Shown one piece after another: positions 1-12,800 of a stretch of DNA of 64,000 nucleotides. The first letter of the stretch is position 1. Each line of letters begins with the position of its first letter. The stretch lies in the NCBI GenBank assembly GCA_016758965.1, contig JAEPRB010000032.1, positions 1 to 64,000 on the forward strand. The letters are read 5' to 3'. Source of the stretch: Circinella minor. Its lineage: Eukaryota > Mucoromycota > Mucoromycetes > Mucorales > Lichtheimiaceae. The translations under genes and the position numbers were made by a program. Under the pieces are notes generated by a model. It saw only the letters and a program-made list of their open reading frames with translations. It was not told where the DNA came from and ran no database searches.

Positions 1-98
1 AAAAGAGTTTTAATAACAGTATCTTATTATAAACTGTATATAAACATTAATTCTTATATAAACAATCGGTTATGGTACCATTGACAAGCTAAAGTTCT

Positions 99-320
99 TT
101 ACCATTTGCCATCGTTTTCAATGTCATGACCAATTTTTTCTTCCAATGTCATGCGTGAAACCATTTCTTGGATATCCGCATCAATTTCGTCACCAGGTCG
201 ATCGTATTCTTCTGGTTTTAATGTTCCATAACCAAGTTCTTTTTCTTGTTGACTCATAACTGGATTGGTAATAAATAGTAACGCGATACTAGCGGCAATG
301 ATACCATTAAATGACCGCAT
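99..320 (-). CDS. GH3 beta-glucosidase, N-terminal exon (partial)
   Basis: The ATG at 320 opens a 73-codon stretch. It begins with a classic signal peptide: a short charged start, then the hydrophobic core AASIALLFITNPVMS with likely cleavage before QQ. A hydrophilic linker follows, then SRMTLEEKIG, the N-terminal signature of glycoside hydrolase family 3 enzymes, which cleave beta-glucosides outside the cell. The frame stops at 99, but a possible donor (gtaaag) lies just before the stop, so the gene probably continues through an intron beyond the left edge. The usual Q after EEKIG is H here, so the exact exon end is uncertain. The catalytic domain is not in the window. Family call is from the motif; substrate is not determinable. 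Confidence 0.6.
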   Translation of the reverse strand: MRSFNGIIAASIALLFITNPVMSQQEKELGYGTLKPEEYDRPGDEIDADIQEMVSRMTLEEKIGHDIENDGKW

Positions 321-725
321 TATGTTCTCGTTGTACGTATAAAGAAAAAACTATATGAAGAAAAGAATGTAAATAGGAAAAAGGTACAATATAATTCTTT
401 TTTTTTTGGATGTAAAAATTTGCTTATATATATATATATAATGTTATTAAAAAAAAAAAAAAGAATTAAAACGATTGAAATAATAATACAGATAGATAGA
501 TAGATAAAAGATGACACGTTTGTTTTCAAATGGAACGGAGAAAGATAGAAGGAACGAATCTTTTTTAGACATATATTATGAACTATAACATTCCTCGGAA
601 TAACCAAAAATCAAATGGGAATCATCAAGAAAAGGAGCGAAGGTTAAGATATATATTTTTAGGTTCGTGTTTCTGAATGGACTGGGTTGTGAATAAAAAC
701 AAAAGAAAGCGAAAGAAACAATTAT

Positions 726-2333
726 TTACAATGATACAGGTTCTTGAGTGTGATTAGAAAGGTATCGCACAAGAACTAGAGTTTGCTCATATACTAAGAA
801 ATTAAGGGAATGAATTCTGTATAATTATTATAGTTTTGTTTGTTATTAGTCCATTGTCAATACATTAAACAACAAATCAACCAAATATATGTTTTTTTTT
901 TCATTTCTAGAGCGCTAGTACTATAGACATTATATATAAAGAAAAATGTCAATATCAACTTACGGGAATGCACGTATCAAAGTGACAGCAATGCCACGAT
1001 AAAACCCTATAAATCCACGCGTACTATAAATATCACGAACACAATCTATTGCAGATTTATATTGCGGTTGGGGTGAAAGAACTTCTTTTTGCATCAATGA
1101 TTTGACAAGATCAATGGGAAATACAACAAGCCAACAAAGGATACCGCATACACCTCCTGCTAAAAACTGAGTCGTAGGTCCAGCTGTTCGTTCTTTTCCT
1201 GTAAGTAAAAACTTTGTTGTTTCATATCCACCAAAATAAACACCTGTCCCAAGTGCATCTCTTACTGTTATAACAGAGATATTAAGTCAATATCCGTCTC
1301 TATATGTTTTTATGCCTCTTTTTTTTTATAAATAATCCAGAAGATACTAAGGGACACTTTACCAAAATGTAATCTAAATCCACTCCATAATCCTAAAACA
1401 CCTTTTAAACGAACAATTTCCTTAGCTGAATGCCAACTTGATGTAGTTTTAGGAATATCAGTTTTTTTCAATCCAAGTTTACGTTTTCTTTTGTTTTCAC
1501 GGACAACTGTAGCACCTGTGGATATACTGCTGGCCTGCAGCATTAAGAATTCGAGCTGTTTATGAATCTTGACTAATTCAAACTATAAACAATGTACATA
1601 TATATATTTATATATGTATCTTGTTTAGTATATCTGCATAGAAGATGGAATAAAAAAGATTTAAGAAAGTTAAAAGCAACATACTGGGCAGCTAAAAGTA
1701 GCAATAAATGCGCCACTCACAGCGCCACCAAAAGTAGATAAAGTCATCACAGGACCCAATTCATCTCGATTCAAATAAGGAAATCTTGATTTGCAAAAAT
1801 ATTTTGTTTGTTCATAAACTGAAAAAGAAATGGATTTGATTATGCTAACTGTGACAAGTGGTGGAAGTACACCTCGAAAAAACCCTCTTACACCTTCTTC
1901 TCGATATGTTTGTCGAACGCAAGATTTAATTGAATTATAAGGTTCTGTTTGCATCCGGGTCTTGATTGAATCAAACTATTATTATTATAATGTTAATATC
2001 CACAGATCATAATACTATTACTGTCATGTTTCTCTATTTTGAAATTCGATACGTTACTGGGTAACCAACAATGACACCAACAACTGCTGCTGAAGAAGCT
2101 GCAACTACAGTCTTGTTACCTAGGTATAGGAAAAAGGTTATTTAGAAAATAAATTTTAAATAATTATTCTGTACGAAGACAAGGCGCTTGGACAACAGAC
2201 GTTTTTAATAACCAAACAAAAAAGAGAAAAATAAATATATATATATAATCCTTACACCAAAGACATTCTTGGAATATAGATCTATATGGTAAAGGATGCA
2301 AGGCTCGATTTTCTGGTTTGTCGCTCGATGTCA
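726..2333 (-). CDS. Mitochondrial carrier protein (SLC25 family)
   Basis: Six exons read in frame: 2333-2256, 2119-2058, 1975-1685, 1582-1363, 1264-964 and 816-726 (stop). They give about 347 residues, the normal size for an inner-membrane solute carrier. All three carrier repeats show the Px[DE]xx[KR] signature: PFDSIK (split by intron 2), PFELVK (split by intron 3) and PIDLVK. Each repeat is followed by the expected EG/RGFFRG-type helix. The second repeat carries RDALGTGVYFGGYE; an R-[DE] pair at contact point II is typical of carriers for amino acids, carnitine and related substrates, so that group is more likely than nucleotides or keto acids. The last exon completes RAFPIHSLNFLVYE. The first exon listed has no ATG. 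It follows a good acceptor (tttctag) and starts with TG in the right phase, so the start codon lies in, or is split with, an upstream exon not identified. A strong donor near 2974 is a candidate. Confidence 0.85.
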
Positions 2334-3465
2334 CTAGAAATGAAACCAATCAAAGGTCGTCAGCTTTTTTATTTTCCTCATTTGACAGGATAATACTAAT
2401 AACAGCCAATAACAAAAAAAAAAAAAGCAAAGTTAATTTACTCCTTCTGAAAAAGGGGAGACGATCGTAGTCAGTTTGCTGTTAATAATTTTCAATTGTA
2501 AAAACAAATGGGATGTGTGCTTGAGAGAGAAGACTTTTTTTTTGACTTCAAATAAACGATACAGCACTGGGTAAAATTGAGGGTGGAAGAGGTGAAGGAC
2601 GTGTGAGTAAATGATTTCGTGGGTTACCATTTCTAATCCAACTTTTCGTTTTCTATATGCAGATGGATAAATTTTTATGCGTTTGCATTAACAAACCCTT
2701 GTGTATATATTTCTGGGCAAAAAAGGTGTTCCACCAACCCTGATTCAGTAGATGAACGGATGCTTTTAATAAAGTGAAACTACTTACATTGAGATCACAA
2801 GGTTTGTTGAACAGTGTTGTTATCCAAGAATGCGAATTAATGAATATATATAGTAGCTTTAACTTTATAGAAGAAAAGCAGCAAAGAATAATAATTTGTC
2901 AAAGAAAAATTAAATGTATAAAGTTGTTGTTGTCAAGGTAACATAGTATCCTGATCATTCATGTTTGCTTACCTGAGAAACCCACAAAAGCTAATAAAAG
3001 AAGGCTGATAAAATAAAGCGGATGAACATGATCTGACAAGTTTTAATTATTAGGGAGGGGGAACAGAGTCCCAATTCTTTTGATTTTTTTTCTATACACT
3101 CTTTCTCAAAACCAAACAAATAACCAAAAAGATTATTTCTTTCATTCAGTGTCAATATATAAAGTATTTGTAGCTGAGCACGGATATTAGCGATGATAAC
3201 GATGTAAGTAAAATGTATACTCTGTATTTGTAGATTTTTTAACCCAGTTATAAAAAAGGGTACTCGATATGTAACATTTTCTTTCCCATCACTCATTTTA
3301 TAATATATGTAACATGATGTTCTAAATAGATTAATATATTTTATAATAACAATATAGAAAAGGTCTGACTAATGGATACAAATGCAAAGGATAGGAAAAT
3401 TGGAGTGGGAGGAAGAAGCATATATATGTAAATGTTGGGGATCAAAAATTGAATAATATTTAAAA
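2334..3465. other. Region upstream of the carrier gene, no firm gene
   Basis: This stretch should contain the missing first exon and promoter of the minus-strand carrier. A strong minus-strand donor (TCAG then gtaagc) lies near 2974, in a frame encoding a hydrophobic stretch, but the exon cannot be joined with confidence. An open frame at 2991-3296 on the minus strand has no recognisable domain. Confidence 0.4.
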
Positions 3466-4017
3466 TTACTTTTTAGCTTTATTTTCAGCCTTTTGTTTTT
3501 TAGTAAATGCTTTCACTTGACTTTCACTAACTTTATACCAAAGATAAAATCCAAACAACAAAACGAGGTGCAAAACCATGATCAAAGTCCCGGTTATTTG
3601 TGGCAATACTTCATCTTTACGTGCTTGGAATGCCAAATATGCAATCAATGTATGATAAACCATCAATCCGATACCTATATATATATATTTAACCATTCCC
3701 ACATCAATAATCGAACTATTTTCTTCCTTCTTCACTTAAAATAGTAAATAACCCTTCCCCTTTCACTGGGAATATCCGTTTATTCATATCCTTTTTCCTC
3801 GTCCGTCTTATCATTCATTCTTACATGATGCTCGTTTACAAGGTAACATATCAGGTAATGTTGATAGCATTAAACTGCCTACGGAAGGACCTAAAAGGCC
3901 CGCTCCATAAGCTCGTGCTAATAATGTTGCTGTACCGTCTGCAAGTGGAATATATTCATGTAACAACTGTGGTGCAAAAATTAATGCTAATCCAAGACTT
4001 CCCTGGATAAGCGCATG
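3466..4017 (-). CDS. Small multi-pass membrane protein, function unknown
   Basis: Two exons join in frame: 4017-3840 and 3734-3466. The donor is gtaaac after CCTT and the acceptor is ttttaag. The first exon encodes a hydrophobic segment (GSLGLALIFAPQLLH), a polar loop and a second weak hydrophobic region (AYGAGLLGPSVGSLML). The second exon has two clear transmembrane helices (YIYIGIGLMVYHTLIAYLAF and IMVLHLVLLFGFYLWY), then a lysine-rich cytosolic tail ending KAENKAKK, which resembles a KKXX-type ER retrieval signal. The 5' exon is unresolved: an acceptor precedes 4017, and a short ATG exon near 4347 that ends in phase at a weak gtgtca donor is one option. I do not recognise the family. The even hydrophobic pattern across the splice supports a real gene. 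Confidence 0.6.
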
Positions 4018-6638
4018 CTAAAACCATGAATAATTGTAAGAATGTCAGCATTTCAGAAAAAAAAAATAAACAATTTTACTTTTCTCAACTTTACCAAAAC
4101 AAAAATTTGACCGAGGCGTGACATTATATATAGTAAAAAAAAATGGAAGAAGCGAAAGAAAAAAGTTGATCTTAGATTTCAGAATCGATGATCGACTTTT
4201 TTTTACTCTCCCTCTCTCAGCTTCATAATAATCAAGCGTCGTTTGTTGAATGTGAAAGCTACCAAAATAAGTAAAATCCTGATGACACCCAAAATGAAAT
4301 TTTGTCCCCAGTTTTTGGTGTATCTTTTCGTTCACGCATGTGTAATGTTATCTCTTCGGTTTTACATTGGATGGATCGAGTTATATACATATTAAAATAA
4401 GTTTGTATAAGGGACATCGCACTATGATGAAATATTACCTTATTTTCTTGTTTGTAACTTAATCAATATTTATGCATACTAATATATGCATACGCATAAT
4501 ACAACCTCTAATTATTTTAAATACGGGAGACAACATACCAGTCCCATCACATTCATTGTAAGTAGAATTTCTTTAGCAAAATATACAATAAGCATTCCTT
4601 TGGTTGATCATTGTAGAATGTAGAAAAAGAAACTTTCATAAGTGTTGAAGATGCAGAAAATTATGATTTCTCTTCATAATGCTGATAGTTTGAAAAAGAA
4701 AGTCCAGTTTTTAATATAGCCATCAATTCTATCAAACATCAATAAAGGATTGAAACTTGCATATATTAATCTATAAGACCAGTATGGCTTGATAATAATA
4801 AGATGAAGAAAAATGTAGTAAACAAAATATGTTGTGAAACCCCATTGTTTGTATGAAATCTATGATGATAAAAGGTATAAACAGGCATTTTGCTTAAGTG
4901 GGGTCATTTTTTATGTAATATATAATTATATAAAATACAGCATACCGGTACGTAGCAATAACAACAACTAGTTGGTGAGTTCCTAGCTGCTATTTTTACA
5001 GTTTATTTTCTGCCTTTTCGGGGATCATTGGAATTCCCCCAAATTTTGTACCGCGTTTATTTTTCTGTAATAACACTAAAACCACAGAATAATATCAAAT
5101 AACTCACTATGTTTCATTTGTTATATATAGCCTAAATTATAATTACCCGACCAAGTCCATATCGATCCCTCAATTATTTTTAGAAATTAGAAAGTTGGCG
5201 AAAATGATATTAATTCATCAACTAGGATGTCTTTCCTATTGTCTTTGAACTTTAATCATTTTCTTTCATTTCTTCTTTATCATCAGCATGATGAAGATAC
5301 GTACTACGTAGGGCATATATGTAGAATTAGAAAAACAACTGTTTATAATTAATGTAGTATTAGAATATAAAATGGATATATTAAATGCTGTGAATACCTT
5401 TAGGAATACCATCATGGACCCCTGAAGAATCTAGTACTTCAGACGGGGAAATAAACTGTGTTTTTTATGTAGAGAAAATTATGTGGCAGTACAGTTATAA
5501 CAGTAATACATAACGACTTGTCTTTTATAATAGTTTTTGTTTATCAAATCGTAGTACCGCGTGTTCTAGATAGGGAGGGAGCAAAGAAAGTCATTAACAA
5601 TCACGATGAATAAGAAATAATAATAGAAAAGAAGATACATTGTGTAGTAAATTGTGATAAAGCTAAAAATATTATTAGTATTCAGTCACTTGTTGTTTAT
5701 TTGATACAAAGCTTTATAAATAAAATCCATGTGAGGTGATCCATTGAATATAAGTTGCCAAACCAAAGCATCCCATTCAGTTTAATATGACATTATAATT
5801 ATGGTGGCAGATTTTCCGAGTTTTCAATAAGCACACAATAAATAGTAACAATACTATGAATATGAAAAAGGCTAAGAAAATGAATTTGACCAAACTGTAC
5901 ACGAATTCATTACATCAATGAATTTTAACGGAGAGTTGTGTACTGTGCGCTATTAAACACTTAATACCCGAATTATTATTTATTGCTTCTGTATTCAGCT
6001 GTTGCTGATAATAATAATGACGATGATTGTGTAATCTAGCAAATAATCACAATGGACCCCAGGGAAATAACAACTACGTAATGGAGAGAGAGGGGGAAAA
6101 AAGTAACGAGAAAACGAGTATACGGTATTACCTAATAAAGAGGGGGCGGAATATTTTCCAAATTCATGCAAAGGGTGTAACTGTACATTAATTTATTTTG
6201 GGACAATTTCCTCCGTAAAAAGAAACAGTTCCTTTCCAGGCTATCATTACTTTTAAAACTAGTGATTTATTTTTATATATACAATAATCAAAAATATGCT
6301 GATATGTTTCATTACTAATTGACTTCGCTTATTAATTATTGTGCCATCTTCCATAGTTTGTACGTAGTAATGTGAATATTTTTTTCCCTAAACAAAGCAC
6401 TTGATTATTATTAGAATGGCTGACGAAACATTATACTAGGTATAGACTTTTTTTTTCTCACAGATTAAATCCATCCATGATAAATCCGATTGGATCATAT
6501 AAAAGCTACTTAACAGCCAAAAAAAAAGGCACTTTGTTCATTGTTACTGCTTTTTTTTTCACTTTTACAATTTTGATTTTGTTAAATATCTCACAAAAAA
6601 AAAAAAGAAGAGCTTAATACTACCACTATTTAAAAAAA
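4018..6638. other. Gene-poor AT-rich spacer
   Basis: About 2.6 kb with no ORF of recognisable coding character on either strand, apart from a possible 5' exon of the membrane-protein gene near 4300-4350. The right end (6450-6638) should hold the promoter of the polyol dehydrogenase and is rich in A and T runs. Confidence 0.5.
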
Positions 6639-8876
6639 ATGACATTTGATGTTGAAAAGAACCTATCAGCGGCTCTTATAGGCTTAGAAAAAATTGATAT
6701 GGTAAGAATTTGTGATTAAGTTAAATATAATACAAGGGCAATATAAAATATAAAAATATTGGGAGAAAGTAACAATGAACTCAAAAAAGTAAAAGAGCTT
6801 AATGATATTCACTTGGTTTCTTCAATGAATTTCATATGTATATGCCTAAACATTATTTTATTTACTGACATATACGTGTTTCCAGCGAAATATGCCGGTT
6901 CCTGAACTTGGACCATTTGGTAACCTATCTACAAGCACAGTTTCTGTATATACGCATGTCTGCATAAAACAAAAAATTTAATAATTATATGTATATAAAA
7001 TGTTTGAAAAATAATGATAAACTCCTTTTAATATATACACTATACAGACGTGCTGGTAAACGTCAAAGTAACAGGAATTTGTGGATCAGATGTACACTTT
7101 TTCAAACATAATAGAATACTGCATCTTGAAGTAACCGAACCACTTGTATTGGGCCATGAGTCTGCTGGAGTGGTTGTTGCAATAGGGAGTCAAGTTACAC
7201 GCGTCAACGTTAATGATCGTGTGGCTATAGAACCAGGTGTGACTTGCAGAACTTGTGAAATGTGTAAATCAGGTCAATATAATTTATGTCCTCATTGCAA
7301 ATTGTAAGTAAAATAAATAATAAGTACAAATAAACAATGTACAAAGATCTTCTCACGATACGGGCAAACAACATGTGTATTTAAATATATCTGTAAATAC
7401 AAATTTCTAGCAAACAAATAACTATGCTGAATACATAATAATTATTTTTTTGTATATAGCGCCGCGACTCCACCAACACATGGTACCTTGTGTAATTACT
7501 ATGTACATCCAGAAGACTTTATTTTTAAGTAAGTTAGTAATATATCAATTAAAAAATAAAAAATAAAAAAAATAAAAAAAATAAAAAAAATAAAAAAAAA
7601 TAAAAAAAGAGAAAAAAAGTATTAAAAAAAGAAACTTTATTTATTTATTTAAATAACAATTAAAGACTTCCAGATGACATTTCACTTGAAGAAGGAGCAT
7701 TAGTTGAACCTCTATCAGTAGGTATGTATGCCGTTGAAAGAGCCAATGTTAAACCTGGCGATGTCGTCTTAGTACTAGGCGCAGGCCCAGTAGGCTTATT
7801 AACTTGTGCAGCAGCAAAAGCTGCAGGAGCAGCTCAAGTCATTATTGCAGGTATTTTTATTTGGTGACAATAACAAAAATATTTATATTTATAAGATCAA
7901 GTTACATTCTTGTTCTGTCTGCTTTAACCTTATTTATTTATTTTTCTGTTCTAGACCTTATTCCGTCACGTTTAGAATTTGCTAAAACATATGCTACCGA
8001 TACTCAACTTTTGTTGGATAGACCAGAAAAAGGAGAGCCTAATTTTGAGTATGCTAGACGCACTAGTACTCAAATTATTCAGAAGCTCGGACAACAAGCC
8101 GATACCGTTCTTGATTGTACAGGTGCTGAAACGTGTGTTCAAATGGCTGTATTGGTATGTAATAAATTAATTTATCTGGAAAATAAAATGTGGGGGAGAT
8201 AACTAGCATGTTTATTTTTGATTATGTATAGATGTGCAATATGATCTTTTTCTTTCATATATATATATACATAAATATTGATTTGTTATATGAATATTAG
8301 TTAACGAAAAGCGGCGGGTCAGCAGTGTTGGTAGGTTTGGGAGCAACAACACAAACATTGCCAGTTGTTGACATCACAGTAAGACAAGTGAATGTGAAGG
8401 GTGTGTTTCGTTATTGTAATGTAAGTCCTGTATCGATTGTGCGCGCGTTTTAGACAATAGCTTATTCATTTTGTTTATTTATTTATTTGTTGTTCAATTC
8501 ATAAATTATTATTTTTATTATTTTAAATATCAAACTCAAAAAAAAAAATTGTTTCCCTCTTTCTTTATTACTAGACGTAAGTACCATATATTTAATTCTG
8601 GAACATGTTTGGGTCCGATGAAACTAAGAAGATGAAGAAAATAACTGTGGTGTCAAAATGTATATGTATATGTATATAAAACAAAAGAGAATCTAATCCG
8701 TTTTTATATTCTCTAATAGGTATCCACGTGCCATTAGTATGCTAACAAAAGGAAACATCGATGTCAAACCATTGATTACACATACTTACCCAATTGAAAA
8801 ATCTCAAGAAGCACTTTTACATGCGACTAATGGAAGTGATGGAGCAATTAAGATCCAAGTAATCAATGACCAATAA
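6639..8876 (+). CDS. Zinc-dependent polyol dehydrogenase (sorbitol/xylitol/arabinitol type)
   Basis: Nine exons: 6639-6701, 6886-6919, 7048-7303, 7460-7528, 7666-7850, 7955-8154, 8301-8420, 8575-8576 and 8720-8876. They sum to 1086 nt, encoding 361 residues, the usual size for medium-chain alcohol dehydrogenases. Catalytic-zinc motifs GICGSDVHFF and GHESAGVV are near residues 42-75. The four structural-zinc cysteines lie in CRTCEMC and NLCP (about 99-113). The Rossmann motif GAGPVGLL is at about 179-186, with an Asp after the next strand (ADLIPSR), which suggests NAD+ rather than NADP+. The late motif FRYCNTYPRAI is the polyol-dehydrogenase signature. Its Thr codon is assembled from a 2-nt exon (AC) plus the first base of the last exon. 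The enzyme would oxidise polyols such as sorbitol, xylitol or L-arabinitol to ketoses in the cytosol; which one cannot be told from sequence. Confidence 0.9.
7551..7618. repeat. A-rich tandem repeat (TAAAAA-type) in an intron
   Basis: Nine or so imperfect units of T followed by five to nine A lie inside the intron between exons 4 and 5 of the polyol dehydrogenase. It is a low-complexity tract and may be length-variable. Confidence 0.85.
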
Positions 8877-9823
8877 TAAACATATTATATATACTTATTG
8901 TCATTGATTGTTGCTATTACATACTCTTACTATATATTATCATGTCCAAATAAATTACTATTATCTCACATGGTATATCTCAAATAAAGTGATTGCTTTT
9001 TTTTTTTTTTGGAATAAAATAAAAAAAAAGACAAATATATCTTTTTTTTTTCTTTTATTCTTTTTTGTTTTTATATTTAAGGTTGCTGGATTGTGTGTGA
9101 ATATGTGTGTGTATGTGTGTGTGATTGAAAGTAAAGTTGTATGTGCGCTATCTATAATAGTGCAATTTGTATAATAAAATAAATATATGGTGAAAAAGTA
9201 AAAGAAAAAAAAAAGTAAAAGAAAAACAAAGTACAACACTGAAAAGAAAAAATAACGAATTGGGAGGGGGGAATATTATGTACAAAAGAGAGGAAAGGGG
9301 GGATAGTCGCTTATATATAATACATAACACACACCAACAGTATATCTTTCCTTTTTTTCGAAAGCAATATATATATGTATATATACTGTTAAATGTATAA
9401 GTAATAATGTGACATATATATAGATAAAAAAACATACAAAGAAAAGTTTGGATACTTGGAAGAAAAAAAGTTTGGTGATACAAAAAGGCGGGAGGAGGAA
9501 AGTGATGGTCTGATATACGTAATGGTTAAATGGAGATCAATATGAGATGAAAATAATACAAGGAATGGAAAGGGTACAAGAACAAAAAAAAAAGAATATG
9601 GGCATATAACGAAGAAGAAAAATACCAGGTGTTGTTGGTTGTATGTGTGAGGTGTATGTATAGTTGCGACAAAAGATAACAATATAAGAATATAACAAAA
9701 AGAAAAAAAATAAGAGCGAAAGTAATGGGGTGTTGTTATTACATCAAGAAAAAGAAAGGAAGTGTGGTGAGCTTTTTTTTGTCGTTGCTATTGCAAGATG
9801 TCAGATGATAATTTTTGAATCAC
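8877..9823. other. Convergent intergenic spacer
   Basis: This spacer lies between the 3' ends of the polyol dehydrogenase (+) and CDC24 (-). It holds long purine-rich tracts that create artificial Phe/Leu/Ser-rich frames on the minus strand. AATAAA-like hexamers follow the dehydrogenase stop near 8950 and 9020. No gene is seen. Confidence 0.5.
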
Positions 9824-12800
9824 CTAAACGTTGACGTAGAGACTGACAGAAGGACTACGACCACGATTTTCAAATGCCATTTGAACATCATCATCGGAAT
9901 TGATCGTAATATAATCACCATCTTCATCTTGATATTTCAATCGTAAATTATCATCAGGTTTCAAATTACCGATCAATCGAATCTTTTTCTCAACTTTATG
10001 CATCAATTCAGCATAACGGATATCTTCTGGGGCCTTGATAGCATAAATACCATTATTATAACTAAGCTTTACTTTTAAGCCAGTATCGGATAGTCGAGGT
10101 GTTGAAGCAACAGGTCGAATCACATTATCCAATTCGCGAGCACCATTCAAAGGATATTGAGGTGGCATCATGGCTGCTTGAGCTTGAGCTGACATGGATG
10201 CAGCTTTATGGATATTGGGACTACTTTGTGAACGCATACGATTATGTTGATGTTGCTTTGTTGTTGGTACAGCTGGAACAGTGGGATTATTGTTATAAAC
10301 ACCTAACCCAACAGCAGCAGATTGTGATTGACTACGATTGACTGCAGGTGGTAATGGAAACTGACGTAATTCTTCTTCAGTAGGTGTAGGAATATCTCCC
10401 GTCATAAATTTAGAAGCAATTTCGGTCAAAGGAGAATCATCACCACGTCGATGATGGCTATGATGGTGATGCCAACTACTACCGGTTGAAATACGAGTTG
10501 AACTCGTAGGTGAAGAAGGATGAGAAGGTGGTGGTGAAGCTGGATACATACCATAATCAGGGTGTTGTTGATAATAGTGATGCATCGATGTATTGGTACT
10601 TGCACTTGCACTTGCACGTGGCAAAGGGGATAAATTCATACCTGGCATTTGTTGGTGTTGTTGATATTGTTGACGACTTTTTACTTCACCTTTAGGTCGA
10701 CCCGATAAAGTATTGAATAGTTGGGCTGAAATTGAATTGCTACGCGATCGGGTAGGTGGTGGTGCAACGTTACTGACATTTTCATCATCTAACAATTCGT
10801 CGTCATAATAGTCTTCTTCTTCGTCTTCATCGTCCATAAATGATGCTGAGTCACCATAGTGAGTTGGGCTTGGCATCGAATACAAATGTGTATTGGGAAC
10901 ATGAGAACGTGAATTGGATTTAATCTTGTTCAACGTGGTTTCCCAAAGTTTCATATTTTCTTCATTACGAAGACGCAAAGAAAATACTTCAACTTCTGGT
11001 GCCTTATATTCAATAGATAAAACCCAAACACCTGTTATATATATGTATATATATAATATAAAGAAAAGTCATTAATAAAATAATAGTAATATTTATAACA
11101 ATTAGTAAAATATCTATTTTTATTACTCTTTACCATTTTGTGAACGATTATGAACACCAAGAATTCGACTAGCGGGAATTCGAAGACGTTCTTGTAAACT
11201 ACCACGACGTTTCTTTTTCATGATAGTATTGGATTTGGTCAATCGATTTCTTGCAGCATCTTTATTCTCTTTACAGATCAATAATGTTTTTTCAAACAGA
11301 AAAACTGCCATATCTCTTTCAGTATCTTTGTTCATGATACCAAGCTTATCTTGAACAAGAAGACTTCCATAAGTTTCAATGGTACCAGTCTATAAAATTA
11401 AAAAGTAATTGATAATGAGCATTCATATCATTTTAGCTTCCTTTTTTTGTCATTCAAAAATACAAAAAAAAAAAAGTAGCTTTACATTATCATCAATACG
11501 TTTCTTCAAATCTTCAACAGCTTGAACATTTTCATGTTTACGTTGAGTTTCATTGACTTTTTCAGCAACACGTTTAATGGCTTCAAGACCGTCATTCAAT
11601 TCAGCAAAACAAGGCCAATTTTTGTTTGTACTTTTAACAAGCTCACCCATCAAAAGAGGGTATTTACAGATACGTTGTACGGGTTTAATCAAGAATGAAG
11701 GTAATTCATAAGTAGGATTTAAGATGTCAGCTAATTTTTGGAGTTTAGGAGCTTCCTGCACCACCAAATCTTGAGCGGAGTAATAGTTGGCGCAGTAAGG
11801 TTCATATACGGCAAACGTCTCTTCCATTTGGACGAATAATAAACCGATCCGTTGTTCTTGAGCTGGCTTTTCTGCCATATCTTCCACCATGATTAAAAAT
11901 CGTCGTTGAAAGTCAACTAAAGCATTCAAATTACCGAACAAATAATGAATAGTATCAAGGGATAAAACTTTTTGATTTTGTAATTCTCGCATATAATTCT
12001 ATAAAAAGCAAATAAATATTTTTTATAAATATAAAGTACAATGGTATTATTATTATTATTAATCAACAAGTTTTTTCTTTCTTGAAATTGGATATATATG
12101 GTAATCAGAAAATAAAAATAAATTGGTCTTCTTTATTTTATTTTATTTTACCTGAAGAATTTCCAAATCTTGAACGTATTTACGTTCAGTCTCAAGTAAT
12201 TCCAAAACGACTTTCCCGCGTGTATCTTTTGGCGCATTAGGATCTGAGTTTCTGTTGGCGCATCGTACAGATATCAAGCCTTTTTGTTCAAGTAACTGTA
12301 AAATTTTGTTGATGGTATTGACAACCTAACGACAAAATAAACAAAAGATTACAAATAAGGGTTAAAATCAGCCATACCATCTATATAAAATTCCATTGTT
12401 TCTTTTATGATAATTGAGAATATATATATATATATATATATACCTTTACAAAACCGTTGGTATCATTAGAGTATAAATCGGTAATGGTAAAAACGTCATC
12501 TTCAGGAAATTCTAATTGGGTACGGCAAGCTACCAAGAAATGGTAAACCGATGCTTTACAAGTGTTGATCTGATTCAAGTTGGGATCCCGATCATCCACT
12601 TTGAGCGGCTTTTCCGGTTGCAAAGCGTTAAACAGAATACACAAGGGTAAACCACGTCGACAGATCGACCAAAGTTTACTTAATGGGTCCGTTGTATTAT
12701 TGCTGTTACTGCTGGAGGTATGTGTTGCACCTAAAATAGGTGTTGTGGGCATTGTAGGTGTAGTAGGTTCAGTAATTCCAATAGATGATATAGAAGAAGC

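Noticed and set aside
2991..3296. 101-codon minus-strand ORF starting MSDGKENVTYRV
   Set aside because: No domain, no splice partner, composition drifting to AT-noise; more likely chance or part of the carrier 5' region.
9148..9682. Overlapping Phe/Leu/Ser-rich minus-strand ORFs
   Set aside because: They come from purine-rich tracts on the plus strand and have no protein character.
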